A stretch of 64,000 nucleotides of DNA from Streptomyces sp. E2N166 (GTDB taxonomy: Bacteria > Actinomycetota > Actinomycetes > Streptomycetales > Streptomycetaceae), in the NCBI RefSeq assembly GCF_003671715.1, contig NZ_RAIF01000032.1, positions 2,024,889 through 2,088,888 on the forward strand. Direction: 5' to 3'. Position numbers and translations under genes: made by a program. The notes beneath the pieces were generated by a model that was not told the origin of the DNA, searched no databases, and saw only the letters and a list, made by a program, of their open reading frames with translations. How positions within the stretch are numbered: the stretch's first letter is position 1; the number at the start of each line of letters is the position of its first letter. Shown here one piece after another: positions 1 to 9,255 of this stretch.

Positions 1-303
1 GTAGGTGGCGGTTTCCTGGCCGTCCCGGCGCTGGTGGGCGTCCTCGGGTTGCGGATGCGGCAGGCGGTGGGCACCAGCCTGCTGGTCATCACCGCCAATT
101 CCCTGGCCGCGCTCGCCGCACGCACGGGAAGCGGCGGGGACCTGCGCTGGGAGCTGATCGGACCCTTCGCCGGCGCCGCCGTGCTGGGCGCCTGGGACGG
201 CAAGCGCCTGGCCGCGAAGGTCACCGGCGGCACACTTCAGCGGATCTTCGCCTACGTGTTGCTGGCCGTGGCGGCCGTCATGCTCCTGGACGTGATCGTC
301 TGA
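1..303 (+). CDS. TauE/SafE-family sulfite/anion exporter, C-terminal part
   Basis: The reading frame is open from the first base of the window, so only the last ~100 residues of the gene are present. They contain a glycine-rich turn (VGGGFLAVPALVG), then RQAVGTSLLVITANSLAAL, and end in a hydrophobic helix (YVLLAVAAVMLLDVIV); this matches the second half of TauE/SafE (DUF81) membrane exporters, which move sulfite or related sulfur anions out of the cell. The convergent CstR-like regulator and the rhodanese gene beyond it support a sulfur-detoxification role. The true start lies outside the window, so the full topology cannot be seen. Confidence 0.8.
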   Translation, partial: VGGGFLAVPALVGVLGLRMRQAVGTSLLVITANSLAALAARTGSGGDLRWELIGPFAGAAVLGAWDGKRLAAKVTGGTLQRIFAYVLLAVAAVMLLDVIV

Positions 304-323
304 CGACGGAGCCCACCGCCGGA

Positions 324-620
<297 letters not shown>

Positions 621-625
621 TCATG

Positions 626-644
626 AAATACCCCCAGGGGTAAT
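626..644. promoter_or_regulatory. CsoR/CstR-type operator
   Basis: TACCCCCAGGGGTA (629-642) is a near-perfect G/C-tract palindrome flanked by A/T, the form known for CsoR-family operators. It lies about 20 bases upstream of the regulator start and 50 bases upstream of the rhodanese start, so one site could control both divergent genes. Confidence 0.7.
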
Positions 645-692
645 ATAGTCCCCTGCCGGGGGCCCCGTCGACAGACAAGGATGACACCCGCC

Positions 693-1268
693 ATGATCAC
701 GCCCACGACCCTCGCGACCGCAGACGCGCGGGCCCGCCTGCACGAGCTGACCGTCATCGACGTGCGCACCCCGGGAGAATTCGCCGGAGGCCACCTGCCC
801 GGGGCGTTCAACATCCCCCTCGACCAGGTCCGGCGGGCCCTGCCCGACATCCGGGCAGCCGCCGACCGCGGCGACGTACTGATGGTGTGCGCCTCCGGCG
901 CCCGCTCCGAGAACGCCTGCGCGATCCTCGCCGAGAACGGCATCCCCACCGCCACCCTCTCCGGGGGCACCGGCGCCTGGGCCGCCGACGGCCACGACCT
1001 GCACCGGCCCCGGAGCACCGCACGAGCCGTCTGGGGAATGGAGCGGCAGGTCCGTCTGAGCGCCGGCGTCCTCGTGCTGCTCGGCCTGCTCCTCGCCTTC
1101 TTCCTCCACCCCCTCTTCCAGCTCCTGTCGGCGGGTATCGCGGCGGGCCTGGTCTTCTCCGCCCTCACCAACACCTGCGGCATGGCCGCCATGCTCGCCA
1201 GGCTTCCCCACAACCGGCCCCGGGCCGGCGAGCTCGACCAGACCCTGGCCGCGCTGCGCGAGCGCTGA
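693..1268 (+). CDS. Rhodanese-DUF2892 (YgaP-like) membrane sulfurtransferase
   Basis: An N-terminal rhodanese domain (about residues 5-105) carries the VIDVRTPGEFAGGHLPGAFNIPLDQV core and the active-site loop VCASGARS with the catalytic cysteine. The C-terminal part is a DUF2892 region with two hydrophobic helices (VLVLLGLLLAFFLHPLFQLL and AGIAAGLVFSALTNTCGMA). The layout matches YgaP-type membrane rhodaneses, which handle sulfane sulfur at the inner membrane. The ATG at 693 is chosen over the one at 681 because AAGG directly abuts the latter. With the CstR-like sensor and TauE-like exporter it forms a persulfide/sulfite module. Confidence 0.85.
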   Translation: MITPTTLATADARARLHELTVIDVRTPGEFAGGHLPGAFNIPLDQVRRALPDIRAAADRGDVLMVCASGARSENACAILAENGIPTATLSGGTGAWAADGHDLHRPRSTARAVWGMERQVRLSAGVLVLLGLLLAFFLHPLFQLLSAGIAAGLVFSALTNTCGMAAMLARLPHNRPRAGELDQTLAALRER

Positions 1269-1597
1269 CGGACCGAAGTGGTCGGCTGAACGGAGGGCCA
1301 TGCAGGTGATCGTCACGGCTACAGATACTCCACCCGAAGACCTGGCCGATGGAGGTCGCGGTATCGACCGTAGAAGTCCGGAAAGTCGAACTCTCGCTGC
1401 AGCAATCGGTGCAGTTCGTCCTCACTGGCCACTGATGTGAGCACAGCGTCAAGGGCCGCGGCCGGCTGAGTGGCGCCAAAACCAGCGAAACGGTCGCGCG
1501 ATGAGTTCGCGGGCCCGGGACGGTCTACCCAAGTAGTGAATGTCTCAGGCGGCTCACCGCGAAGGCGACTTAAGGTCGCCACCAGGAGGACGGCACA

Positions 1598-2218
1598 GTG
1601 ACCACACGTTTGGGCAGGGTGACCTGCGATCTCTCGATCTCCGCCGACGGGTACTCGGCCGGGCTCAACCAGGCCGAGCAGCGTCCGTTCGGCGACGACG
1701 CCGGTGATGGCTGGGGCGGCAGGCTGCACGCATGGATGTTCGAAAGCCCGGAGCAGCGGCAGGCCGAACTCGACCGGCTGACGGCAGTGGGCGCCTTCAT
1801 CATGGGGCGCAATATGTTCGGCCCCGTACGCGGCGCGTGGGATCGGCAGTGGAAGGGCTGGTGGGGCGACAATCCGCCGTACCACGCGCCGGTCTTCGTC
1901 CTCACCCACCACCCTCGCGACCCGCAACCGATGGACGGCGGCACCACGTTCCACTTCGTCACCGACGGCATCGAATCCGCTCTGCGACAGGCTCGCGAGG
2001 CGGCCGGGGACCGCAACGTGTCGATCCACGGGGGTGCGACCACCATCAACCAGTACCTGGCCGCAGGCTTGATCGACGAGCTGCGGCTGCACATTGTGCC
2101 GTTCACGCTCGGCGCCGGCACGCGGCTGTTCGACGGGGTGCCGCCATTGAATCTCGAGCAGGTGGAGTCGCGAGCAGCGAACTCGGTCACACACGTGACC
2201 TACCGCGTGCTGCCCTGA
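1598..2218 (+). CDS. Dihydrofolate reductase-family (RibD C-terminal-like) protein
   Basis: A 206-residue protein with the Rossmann-like fold of the RibD C-terminal/DHFR-related family: an initial strand VTCDLSISADGY, FIMGRNMFGPVRGAWD, APVFVLTHHPRD, the nucleotide-binding turn SIHGGATTINQYLAAGLIDEL and HIVPFTLGAGTRLFDG. Such proteins are predicted NADPH-dependent reductases of unknown substrate and are common in actinomycetes. The start has AGGAGG nine bases upstream. It is monocistronic, and neither neighbour suggests a pathway. Confidence 0.82.
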   Translation: MTTRLGRVTCDLSISADGYSAGLNQAEQRPFGDDAGDGWGGRLHAWMFESPEQRQAELDRLTAVGAFIMGRNMFGPVRGAWDRQWKGWWGDNPPYHAPVFVLTHHPRDPQPMDGGTTFHFVTDGIESALRQAREAAGDRNVSIHGGATTINQYLAAGLIDELRLHIVPFTLGAGTRLFDGVPPLNLEQVESRAANSVTHVTYRVLP

Positions 2219-2812
2219 GAGAAGGGCGGTGTCAGTCACAAGTACCGATCAACCTTTGAGGGGAGCCGCTCAACTTCCCTGCCCACGGGTTACCTGACCT
2301 GCCCTGACTCCGCACTCTGGAGGCCTACCTGCTGCTGCTCCTCGGGGAGGTTCGGACGGCGATCGCCGTGGCGGAGCAGCGGGAGGCGGAGCGGCAGCGG
2401 GTATACAGGACCGGCCCTGCCCGTCCGACTGGTAGTGAAGCTGGGGAAAGTGGAACGGCTCCGCGGCGAGTGCTATCTGCGCAGCCGGACAAACTGCCTC
2501 GGGATCATCGGTTGTGCCGGTGTCCTTGTTGGCCTTCTACGAGCAGGGCGAGACCCGGATCGCGGAGTGTCGCGACGTTCGGGGACGGTACCGGGTTCCG
2601 CGTCGACGCAGGAGGGCCGGTTGCTTCGTGAGGTGATGGCCCAACGGGCATCGAAGACGGTGACGGGCTCGTCGAGCATACGGGCGGTGCTCGACGCCGG
2701 CCCAGGCATCGATCCGCTGCCGTGGGGCCGGCTCCGCAGACCGGCGCTTCCATCACTGCAGGGCGGACCTGCGATCGTTTCGGCTGTCCAAGACGCTGCA
2801 CAATGGAGGCTC
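2219..2812. other. No supported gene; possible decayed coding DNA
   Basis: No reading frame here shows a convincing start, ribosome site and domain together. A short stretch near 2320-2470 reads as EAYLLLLLGEVRTAIAVAEQREAERQ followed out of frame by VVKLGKVERLRGECYL, faintly like small DUF6233-type actinobacterial proteins, but it is broken and too weak to annotate as a gene. Confidence 0.3.
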
Positions 2813-3139
2813 ATGAGGGGAAGAGACACGCGCCTGCAGTCGCGCCGTATCGGGAAATTGGCACGTGAGGACGATCCACGCCCACGGCGCGGCCCTGTGC
2901 TGCTCGCCGCCGTTGCTGTTCCCACAACGGGAACGGCAGGGGCTCAACCAGAAACCCTGTTCCGGGCCGCGCAATCGGCCGGCGGTGCGATGCACCTGGT
3001 CCTGGTCGTCGCGGCCGTCTTGCTCGCCTTCGGCCTTGTCGCCCTTGGTGCCGTCTGGATCATCAACACGGCTGCTGCTCTGCTCCATCGAGTCCGCGCC
3101 CGTGCCCGCCGTTCACCACGCACTCTAGGGAATGTGTGA
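2813..3139 (+). CDS. Hypothetical small membrane protein
   Basis: The ATG at 2813 opens a 108-residue frame with an Arg-rich N-terminus, a weak hydrophobic stretch (RGPVLLAAVAV) and a strong transmembrane helix near the C-terminus (MHLVLVVAAVLLAFGLVALG) followed by a basic tail. This reads like a small membrane protein, but no family is recognised and there is no strong ribosome-binding site. The frame stays open upstream of 2813, so the start is uncertain. Confidence 0.3.
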   Translation: MRGRDTRLQSRRIGKLAREDDPRPRRGPVLLAAVAVPTTGTAGAQPETLFRAAQSAGGAMHLVLVVAAVLLAFGLVALGAVWIINTAAALLHRVRARARRSPRTLGNV

Positions 3140-3366
3140 GGAAGCCGTAGTCATTCGAGGCGCCGGCGATCAAAACGCACCCTTGTAGTCGCCGGATAAG
3201 TCCCACAACCCATCGACCACGATGAACTACACGCAGTTTTCCCCCACACGCGCACTCCTTCTTCCCGACCACGCGCGTCTGATGCTGTGACCGAGATGGT
3301 TCACTGTGGTCGGGAGACGGCTCACGGGACGAGCGCGGCCCGCGAGGCGACTGGTATTACTGGTGC

Positions 3367-3753
3367 ATGCAGGAAGAGCAGGAAGAGACCGCGCGGTCCG
3401 CGATCGACACGTTCATCTCCGCGTTCAACGCCTCGGACGACAGCTATGTGACTGCGCTGCTCTCCCAGGCCGTCACCTCGGACGTGGTCTTCTGGGGACC
3501 GTTGGGCCGCAGTGAGGGGATCGAGGCGGTCGAGCGGTTCGTGCTGGACATCCGGCGCCACCCCGCGGGGACCGGCACGATGGTGCGCTGTTCGGCGGTG
3601 GACATGCCGGACGAGTGGGCCCGGTACCAGTGGGTCTTCACGACGCCGGATGGAGGCCCCCGTCTGGCGGGAACGGACGTCGTCCATCTGCGGCGGAGCC
3701 TCATCGACCAGGTCATCGTGTTCGCGGGGGAGATCGAGCCGTCCGCATCCTGA
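3367..3753 (+). CDS. SnoaL/NTF2-like protein
   Basis: A 128-residue cone-shaped alpha+beta (NTF2-like) protein: an N-terminal helix ARSAIDTFISAFNASDDSYV, the strand SDVVFWGPLGRSEGIEAVERFV, and the closing pattern WVFTTPDGGPRLAGTDVVHLRRSLIDQVIVFAG are typical of SnoaL-like proteins, which include polyketide cyclases, isomerases and many uncharacterised binding proteins. No catalytic residues can be assigned. It stands alone, so its substrate is unknown. Confidence 0.75.
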   Translation: MQEEQEETARSAIDTFISAFNASDDSYVTALLSQAVTSDVVFWGPLGRSEGIEAVERFVLDIRRHPAGTGTMVRCSAVDMPDEWARYQWVFTTPDGGPRLAGTDVVHLRRSLIDQVIVFAGEIEPSAS

Positions 3754-3914
3754 GTCGTTCTCCTCTGGTGCCGTCCTTCCCCCGAACCGGCCCCGTCCGG
3801 GGCTCCGGGTCTGCCCAGCCGAGATCATCTTCACAACGCTTCGGTCGTCCGCGCTTGGCCACGAGCGGACCGATGATGTGCTGTGGCCGTGTGAGTTCGC
3901 GGTTGGCCAGGCTG

Positions 3915-4049
3915 CGGTGCTGAGGGGGCGTCCGCCTCAACGGATGCTCTTCTCGCTTCGGATACGGGCGCGTTCCTGCGTTTGGCGGCCAGGACGTCGC
4001 GGTGGCGGGCGTTGGCGTTGCACCAGCGTAGATAGGGTCTGTCAGACAA
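3915..4049 (-). pseudogene. Transposase C-terminal remnant
   Basis: The minus strand encodes SDRPYLRWCNANARHRDVL followed by AAKRR, then continues in another frame as RARIRSEKSIR; this resembles the C-terminal tail of actinobacterial transposases of the form YLRWRNANARHPDVL. A frameshift and the absence of the rest of the protein mark it as a relic. It lies head to head with the TniQ-like fragment at 4100. Confidence 0.3.
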
Positions 4050-4099
4050 GCGGGCCTGTTCCGTAGTCGGTGGTGACGGTGAGTACTCACCTGTGATCA

Positions 4100-4672
4100 T
4101 TGAGCGTGCATGATGCGAACACGCTTATGGGAACGGTGTTCTCGGGGTTGTCGGCGTTGGGCCCCACCGCCATCAGCAGCGTCGGCTGGCAGCAGACCGC
4201 CGTCCAGTACTTCTTGGACCTCCGAGCCGTGACCTGGCTGATCATCCTGTCTTGGCTCGAAACACAGCGTTACGCCCCGACCGCCGCTCTCGCTGACGCC
4301 GTCGCGCGCGCCGCGGAGAACGCCCGGATCGCCGCCCAATGCCAACGGGACCGCCCCGGCAAACGACACCGCTCCGTCGCCTACACCGACCCGCCCACCG
4401 TTCCTCTGGCCGCCGCGCCTGTCTTCGGGATAGCCGCACAGATCCTCGCCGCCGACTACGACGCCACGTTCGCGATCTTCAACCCGCTCATTAGCCGGGC
4501 CCGAAACACCGAACCCACCATGACCCACCTGCAAAAGCCCCACCACGCGTCAGCGCCGCTACGGCTCACGCTCAATCACCACAGGCACGACCTTTGGAAA
4601 AAGAGCAGGGAACGGCTTCTCCGCAAACACCCCGGGCTTGTCCCCATGCCGCCCTCGCGGCCAGTGACATGA
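4100..4672 (+). CDS. TniQ-like C-terminal fragment (uncertain)
   Basis: A 190-residue frame starting with TTG. The segment WQQTAVQYFLDLRAVTWLIIL, a helical stretch LADAVARAAENARIAAQ and a C-terminal HDLWKKSRERL resemble the C-terminal half of TniQ-type transposition/targeting proteins of actinobacteria, but the N-terminal zinc-binding cysteines of TniQ are missing. It is therefore either a fragment of a transposon gene or an unrelated protein. The neighbouring transposase relic supports the first reading. Confidence 0.35.
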   Translation: MSVHDANTLMGTVFSGLSALGPTAISSVGWQQTAVQYFLDLRAVTWLIILSWLETQRYAPTAALADAVARAAENARIAAQCQRDRPGKRHRSVAYTDPPTVPLAAAPVFGIAAQILAADYDATFAIFNPLISRARNTEPTMTHLQKPHHASAPLRLTLNHHRHDLWKKSRERLLRKHPGLVPMPPSRPVT

Positions 4673-4768
4673 GACGGATCACGCTGGATGATCTACTCCA
4701 GGGGGTCAGTAGGCGATCACGTTCTCGTCTCCGCAGGCACCCCTTGGCCACACCACCAGGAGGAATCA

Positions 4769-5158
4769 GTGTCAGACCCGCAACTGCTCACTCCCGAGGA
4801 GAAGCTCGCCGAAGCGAAGAAGCAGCTGAGCCTCCCGCGTATCGTCGTGATCTGCGGCTCCACCCGTTTCATGGCCGAGATGACCGAGGCCGATCTGCGG
4901 GAGACCAATGCCGGAAAGATTGTCGTAAAGCCGGGTTGTGACATGAAGTCGCCGCACCAACTCTGGTCCGATCCTGTCGAGGCCGAGGCGCTGAAGGTTC
5001 GACTGGACGATCTGCACCGGGCGAAGATCCGGCTCGCTGATGAGGTGCTCGTAGTCGGCGGCTACATCGGAGACAGCACCCGAGCCGAAATCGCCTACGC
5101 CCGGTCGCTGGGTAAGCCCGTGCTGTTCACGCACCCCGAAGTCGACCCTGACGCCTGA
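4769..5158 (+). CDS. DUF4406 / nucleoside 2-deoxyribosyltransferase-like protein
   Basis: A 129-residue protein beginning at GTG with AGGAGG upstream. After a short helical lead it has RIVVICGSTRFMAEMTEADL, the middle VEAEALKVRLDDLHRAKIRLADEVLVVGGYIGDSTRAEIAYARSLGKPVLF. This Rossmann-like pattern (GSTRF near the N-terminus and G(G)YIG-S-R-EI-YA near the C-terminus) is that of DUF4406 and nucleoside deoxyribosyltransferase-like proteins, usually predicted to bind nucleotides. The substrate is unknown and the gene is monocistronic. Confidence 0.7.
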   Translation: MSDPQLLTPEEKLAEAKKQLSLPRIVVICGSTRFMAEMTEADLRETNAGKIVVKPGCDMKSPHQLWSDPVEAEALKVRLDDLHRAKIRLADEVLVVGGYIGDSTRAEIAYARSLGKPVLFTHPEVDPDA

Positions 5159-5168
5159 CTGCCCGCTG

Positions 5169-5398
5169 TCACCTCGACGCGGTCCGGAACGCGAGATACC
5201 GGCTGAAGGTTTTGTGGCTGTCGGGAGTGAAGCGCCACTCCAGCAGGGCCGACCGCAGCTCAGGTTCGGTCAACCAGCCATACCAGGCGACCTCATCGGG
5301 ATCGGGGACCACGGCATCCGGTACCACGGCTTCGTGCACGCCGAGCCAGTGAGGGCTCAAGCCGCTGCGGTTGAGGAAAGTGAACAGCAGGCGCGGCA
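5169..5398 (-). pseudogene. Nudix hydrolase, C-terminal fragment
   Basis: Minus-strand coding reads LPRLLFTFLNRSGLSPHWLG, VHEAVVPDAVVPDPDEVAWYG and ELRSALLEWRFTPDSHKTFSRYL, the second half of IDI-like Nudix hydrolases that follows the Nudix box. The box itself is absent: sequence upstream of about 5398 belongs to the truncated IS256-type transposase on the other strand. An intact Nudix box with matching strand and reading order is found at 8491-8757, so this is probably the other half of one broken gene. Confidence 0.7.
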
Positions 5399-6499
5399 GC
5401 GCACGAATGGGGCGCCGAGTGGGGCGAACACACCGACAGCCGCACCACCTGGCGCAACGGACACCGCGAGAAGACAGTGACCACACAGGCAGGTGACCTG
5501 GAACTCGCGATCCCGAAACTACGGGCAGGGAGCTTCTTCCCCAGCCTCCTCGAACGTCGCCGGCGCATCGACCAAGCCCTCTACGCGGTCATCATGGAGG
5601 CATACGTCCACGGCGTCTCCACCCGCTCCGTCGACGCCCTCGTCAAAGCCCTCGGCTCCGACACCGGGATATCGAAAAGTGAGGTCTCCCGAATCTGCGC
5701 TGAGCTCGACGAACAGCTGGACGCCTTCAGATCCCGGCCGCTGGACCACACCCGCTTCCCCTACCTGTTCCTCGACGCCACCTACGTCAAGGCCCGCGTC
5801 GACCACTGCATCGTCTCCCAGGCCATCGTCATCGCCACCGCCGTCACCCAGGACGGCGGCCGCGAAGTCGTCGGCGTCATGGTCGGCGACAGCGAGAGCC
5901 AAGCCTTCTGGACCCAGTTCCTGCGTCACCTGCGCGAACGCGGCCTGAGCGGCGTCCGCCTGGTCATCTCCGACAGCCACAGCGGTCTGGTCAATGCGAT
6001 CCGCAAGGTCATGCTCGGCGCCGCCTGGCAGCGCTGCCGGGTCCACTTCGTCCGCAACGTCTTCGCCGTGATCCCGAAAGGCTCGGCGGAGATGGTCGCC
6101 GCGACGATCCGCACCGTCTTCGCCCAGCCCACCGCGGACGCCGTCCGCACCCAGCTCGACACCGTCGCCGACATGCCCGGCCGGCAGTTCCCGAAGCTCA
6201 GAGAGATGCTGCTGGAGGCCAAGGAAGACCTGACCGCGTTCGCGGACTTTCCCCACCAGCACTGGAAGAAGATCCAGTCGACGAACCCGCTGGAGCGGCT
6301 GAACCGGGAGATCAAACGCCGCACCGACGTCGTCCAGGTCTTCCCGAACCCGACCGCCGTGATCCGCCTCGCCACCGCGGTCCTCGCCGAGCTCCACGAC
6401 GAATGGATCGCCTTCCCTCGCCGCTACCTCTCCAACGAAAGCATGGACGCCCTCTACGCCGACACCCCGACCGTCCTACCAGCCGCGTCAGACGACTGA
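5384..6499 (+). pseudogene. IS256-family (mutator) transposase, 5'-truncated
   Basis: The frame reads HEWGAEWGEHTDSRTTWRNG, then REKTVTTQAGDLELAIPKLR, SLLERRRRIDQALYAVIMEA and the catalytic blocks FPYLFLDATYVKARVD, LVISDSHSGLVNAIRK and QSTNPLERLNREIKRR (DDE residues in place), ending near 6499. Full-length relatives start about 50-60 residues earlier; here an in-frame TGA at 5381 and the junction with the Nudix fragment remove that N-terminus. A GTG at 5477 could start a 340-residue product lacking part of the DNA-binding region, so activity is unlikely. Confidence 0.82.
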
Positions 6500-6651
6500 T
6501 CACCTACACCACGGCAAGAGGCATGACCGAACCAAAATGTACAAACGAGAATAAAACGACTTTTCGGGGCGTGCTCGAAAGGTGCCGTGCAGGTGGGGAC
6601 GGCGGCATCGTCTGACCGCCACGGTTCCGCACCGGCCGGTGCGGAACCGGG

Positions 6652-8217
6652 TCATTCGAAGGTGCAGCGGGCGTTCGCGGGCGGAGAGGTGAGGTTCACG
6701 AGGTAGTCGGCGACGGCGTCGTCGACGCAGGTATTGCCGGCGATCAGGGCGGCGCCGTGCTGCTCGCCCTCGACGGTGAGCAGGCTACCTTCCAGCGCCT
6801 CGGCCAGGTGGGTACCTTCCTCGTACGGGGCCACGGGGTCGCCGGTGACAGCGACGGTCAACGTGTCGGGCAGGCCCTTGATGTCCGTGGCGTAGGGGTA
6901 GCCCAGGGTCGGCTCCACGGGCCACGCCTCACACATGTTCCGGGTGTCGTCCAGCGGCCGGCCGGTGTCGAGGAAAGGGGCGATCTTGGTCATCGTGCGC
7001 CTGAGCTTCGACTCCTGTTCCGGGGTGTGTCGTTCCTCGTCCAGGCAGTTGATGACCTCGGTGGCTTCGAGGGCATTGCTGTAAGTGCCGTCGACATACC
7101 GCTGGTAGTAGGCGTCATGCAGTCCGATCAGGGCGTCGCCGCGCCCGTTCTGAACCTCGCGGATGCCCTTGATGATCGTGGGCCAGCTCGCCTCCGAGTA
7201 CAGCCCGGCGACGACCCCGTCGATCGCGTCGGAGAAGCTGAGGACTCGCCCGTCCCCGGCCGGGACCGGCTCGTCGATCAGGGGCTGGACGATCTCCTGG
7301 AACCGTTGGGTCACCGCCTCGGGGTCGGAACCGAGCGGGCAGTCCGGCATTTCCGTGCACGAAGCGCCCATCAGCTCGAACGAGCGCTGCACGCCGGTGT
7401 ACTGCTGCTTACGCCGCTCCATGGTGCCCGCGTAGGGGTCCATCGGCCCGTCGAGAACGAGCGCGCGGACGTTCTCGGGAAATATCTCGGCGTAGACCGC
7501 TCCCAGCCGCGTGCCGTAACTCGCGCCGAAGTAGCTCAGCTTGTCGTCGCCCAGCACCGCCCGCAGCACGTCCATGTCACGCGCGGCGTCGCGGGTGCCC
7601 ACGTGGGAAAGGAACTCCTCACTCCCGGTGCGCTCGGCGCACTGCTGCATCCACTGCCGCGTCTCCTCCTCTGTCCAGCTCGCGACGTTGGCCGTCTTCT
7701 CCGACATCTCGTCGTTCTCGCGTTCGGCGTCGGTGTAGCAGTCCAGCGTGGGGGTGGACGCGCCGACGCCGCGCGGGTCGATGCCGATCAGGTCGAACTG
7801 TTCCAGGACCGGACTGTCGGGCGCCATCGCAGCGATCAGCGGGGCGAAGCTCATGCCCGCGTATCCCGGGCCGCCCGGATTGGTCATTAACGACCCGACC
7901 GGCTCCCCGCCCTTCGCCGGCACCCGCAGCAGCGCGATCGACACCGTCTCGCCACCCGGGTCCTCATAGTCCATTGGCGCCTCCATGCGGGCGCACTCGA
8001 ACTGGTCGTTCGCGAACAGCTCCGCATCGGTCTCGTTGCTCGCATAGGGCTCGCACGGCTCGAAGGTCAGCTCCTGTTCGTAGAAGCGCCGCAGCTCCTG
8101 CGAGGTCTCCTGCGACGACTTGTCCGCGCTCGACGACGTGCAGGCACCGAGCATTCCTACCAGCAGCAGCGTCACACCGACCGCTGCTGTTCGATGGACG
8201 CGGGCACGGGTACGCAT
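6652..8217 (-). CDS. Secreted lipoprotein tripeptidyl aminopeptidase (alpha/beta hydrolase)
   Basis: A 521-residue exported hydrolase. The N-terminus is a lipoprotein signal (VTLLLVGMLGAC; lipobox LGAC), so the enzyme should be anchored outside the membrane. MTNPGGPGYAG forms the oxyanion region, DLIGIDPRGVGAST precedes the nucleophile elbow LSYFGASYGTRLGAVYAE with the catalytic serine, and the C-terminal TAP-like domain ends with VEGEQHGAAL containing the likely catalytic His. This matches Streptomyces tripeptidyl aminopeptidases, which release tripeptides from peptides. The ATG at 8217 has TAAGGAGAAG just upstream. It lies between the two Nudix fragments. Confidence 0.9.
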   Translation of the reverse strand: MRTRARVHRTAAVGVTLLLVGMLGACTSSSADKSSQETSQELRRFYEQELTFEPCEPYASNETDAELFANDQFECARMEAPMDYEDPGGETVSIALLRVPAKGGEPVGSLMTNPGGPGYAGMSFAPLIAAMAPDSPVLEQFDLIGIDPRGVGASTPTLDCYTDAERENDEMSEKTANVASWTEEETRQWMQQCAERTGSEEFLSHVGTRDAARDMDVLRAVLGDDKLSYFGASYGTRLGAVYAEIFPENVRALVLDGPMDPYAGTMERRKQQYTGVQRSFELMGASCTEMPDCPLGSDPEAVTQRFQEIVQPLIDEPVPAGDGRVLSFSDAIDGVVAGLYSEASWPTIIKGIREVQNGRGDALIGLHDAYYQRYVDGTYSNALEATEVINCLDEERHTPEQESKLRRTMTKIAPFLDTGRPLDDTRNMCEAWPVEPTLGYPYATDIKGLPDTLTVAVTGDPVAPYEEGTHLAEALEGSLLTVEGEQHGAALIAGNTCVDDAVADYLVNLTSPPANARCTFE

Positions 8218-8490
8218 GCTTCTCCTTAAACGGCGAGTGCGCGAGAACGGCCTCCCGCTCGCCAAGGGGGTTACCTAGGAATCCATGATCCCCAGGCGCC
8301 GGGGCCGTGACGAGTGACGTCCGTCAGCGGTGCGAGTGACGGATGTAATGGGGGAGCGATGACAGCGCGCACGACTCGCTGAGCTACACAGAGAGGGAGC
8401 AGTTACCGGCAGACGGTGCACCCAAGGGAGCAGAACTGGCGCACTCAGACGCGGAGATCGCCTACACCACACAGCGGGACGCCATCCACG

Positions 8491-8757
8491 AATGCCCAGC
8501 TCTTCGGTCAGCTCCCGCGCGGCGGCCTGTTCATAGGACTCGCCGACATTTGCGGCGCCACCGACCTCGACCTCATAGAGCCCGGGGAAGCGCGATACCT
8601 GCTCCGACCGCCGGTGGACGAGGAGCCGGCCACGATCATCACGACAAACTGTCACGGCGACCCGATGCAGCCACCCCTCCCGTATGGCCTGCCGGTGGCT
8701 GACCACCATCCCCAGCTCACGATCTTGATCGTTGACACGCTCCACCAGTTCGGCCAC
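8491..8757 (-). pseudogene. Nudix hydrolase, N-terminal fragment with intact Nudix box
   Basis: From the GTG at 8757: ELVERVNDQDRELGMVVSHR, WLHRVAVTVCRDDRGRLLVHRR, then GAANVGE and ARELTEELGI, which fits GX5EX7REUXEEXGU exactly. Homology stops right after ELGI; the frame continues to 8275 with low-complexity sequence that has no Nudix character. The missing C-terminal half is at 5169-5398 in the same orientation. The fragment keeps metal-binding residues but lacks the rest of the fold. Confidence 0.7.
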
Positions 8758-9053
8758 GACAGCACCCTGGCAGAGCCCACTGACAACGCCGCTTCCCGGT
8801 GACTCGCGGAACCGGACCAAAGAGCACCTGAGCAAGGAGGCCGGGCCCGGATGACGACGGTCGGTCGTCGCGCAAAAACGGCACCTATCGTCCTCGGGTC
8901 ATGACAACAAGCGCTGGAAGGTGACACCTAACGCTGGAAGTCACACGGTGCCCAGCAGTCCGCACACGGGCAGCGGGCCGTTGGCCGCTTGCCCTGGCAA
9001 GCGAAAGGGGGGGGAGTGATGCGGCTCCGCATCACTCCCCCTTCTCGCGCGGC

Positions 9054-9160
9054 TCAACGGTTGCACAGTGCGGCCATGCCGCAGGTGTTGGTGAGGGCGG
9101 AGAAGGCCAGGCCATTCGCGATAGCGGCGGAGAGGAGCTGGAACGCCGGGTGGACGACGA
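9054..9160 (-). pseudogene. DUF2892 (rhodanese membrane tail) remnant
   Basis: Minus-strand translation gives VVHPAFQLLSAAIANGLAFS followed by ALTNTCGMAALCNR and a stop. This is the C-terminal membrane segment of the YgaP-like rhodanese at 693-1268 (LFQLLSAGIAAGLVFSALTN). No rhodanese domain, start codon or first transmembrane helix precedes it, so it is a relic of a second copy of that gene. Confidence 0.65.
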
Positions 9161-9255
9161 GACCACGGTCCGTCCCGCACGGCCACGAGGCGATCGACGA
9201 GCATCGCTGACCACAACGACCGACGAGAGTTGCCGGCCGCCCATCAGTGCTGTCC

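Noticed and set aside
5519-6397. 292-residue minus-strand frame
   Set aside because: Antisense to the IS256-type transposase; Gly/Asp/Val-rich with no domain.
6757-7890. 377-residue plus-strand frame
   Set aside because: Shadow of the tripeptidyl aminopeptidase gene on the minus strand.
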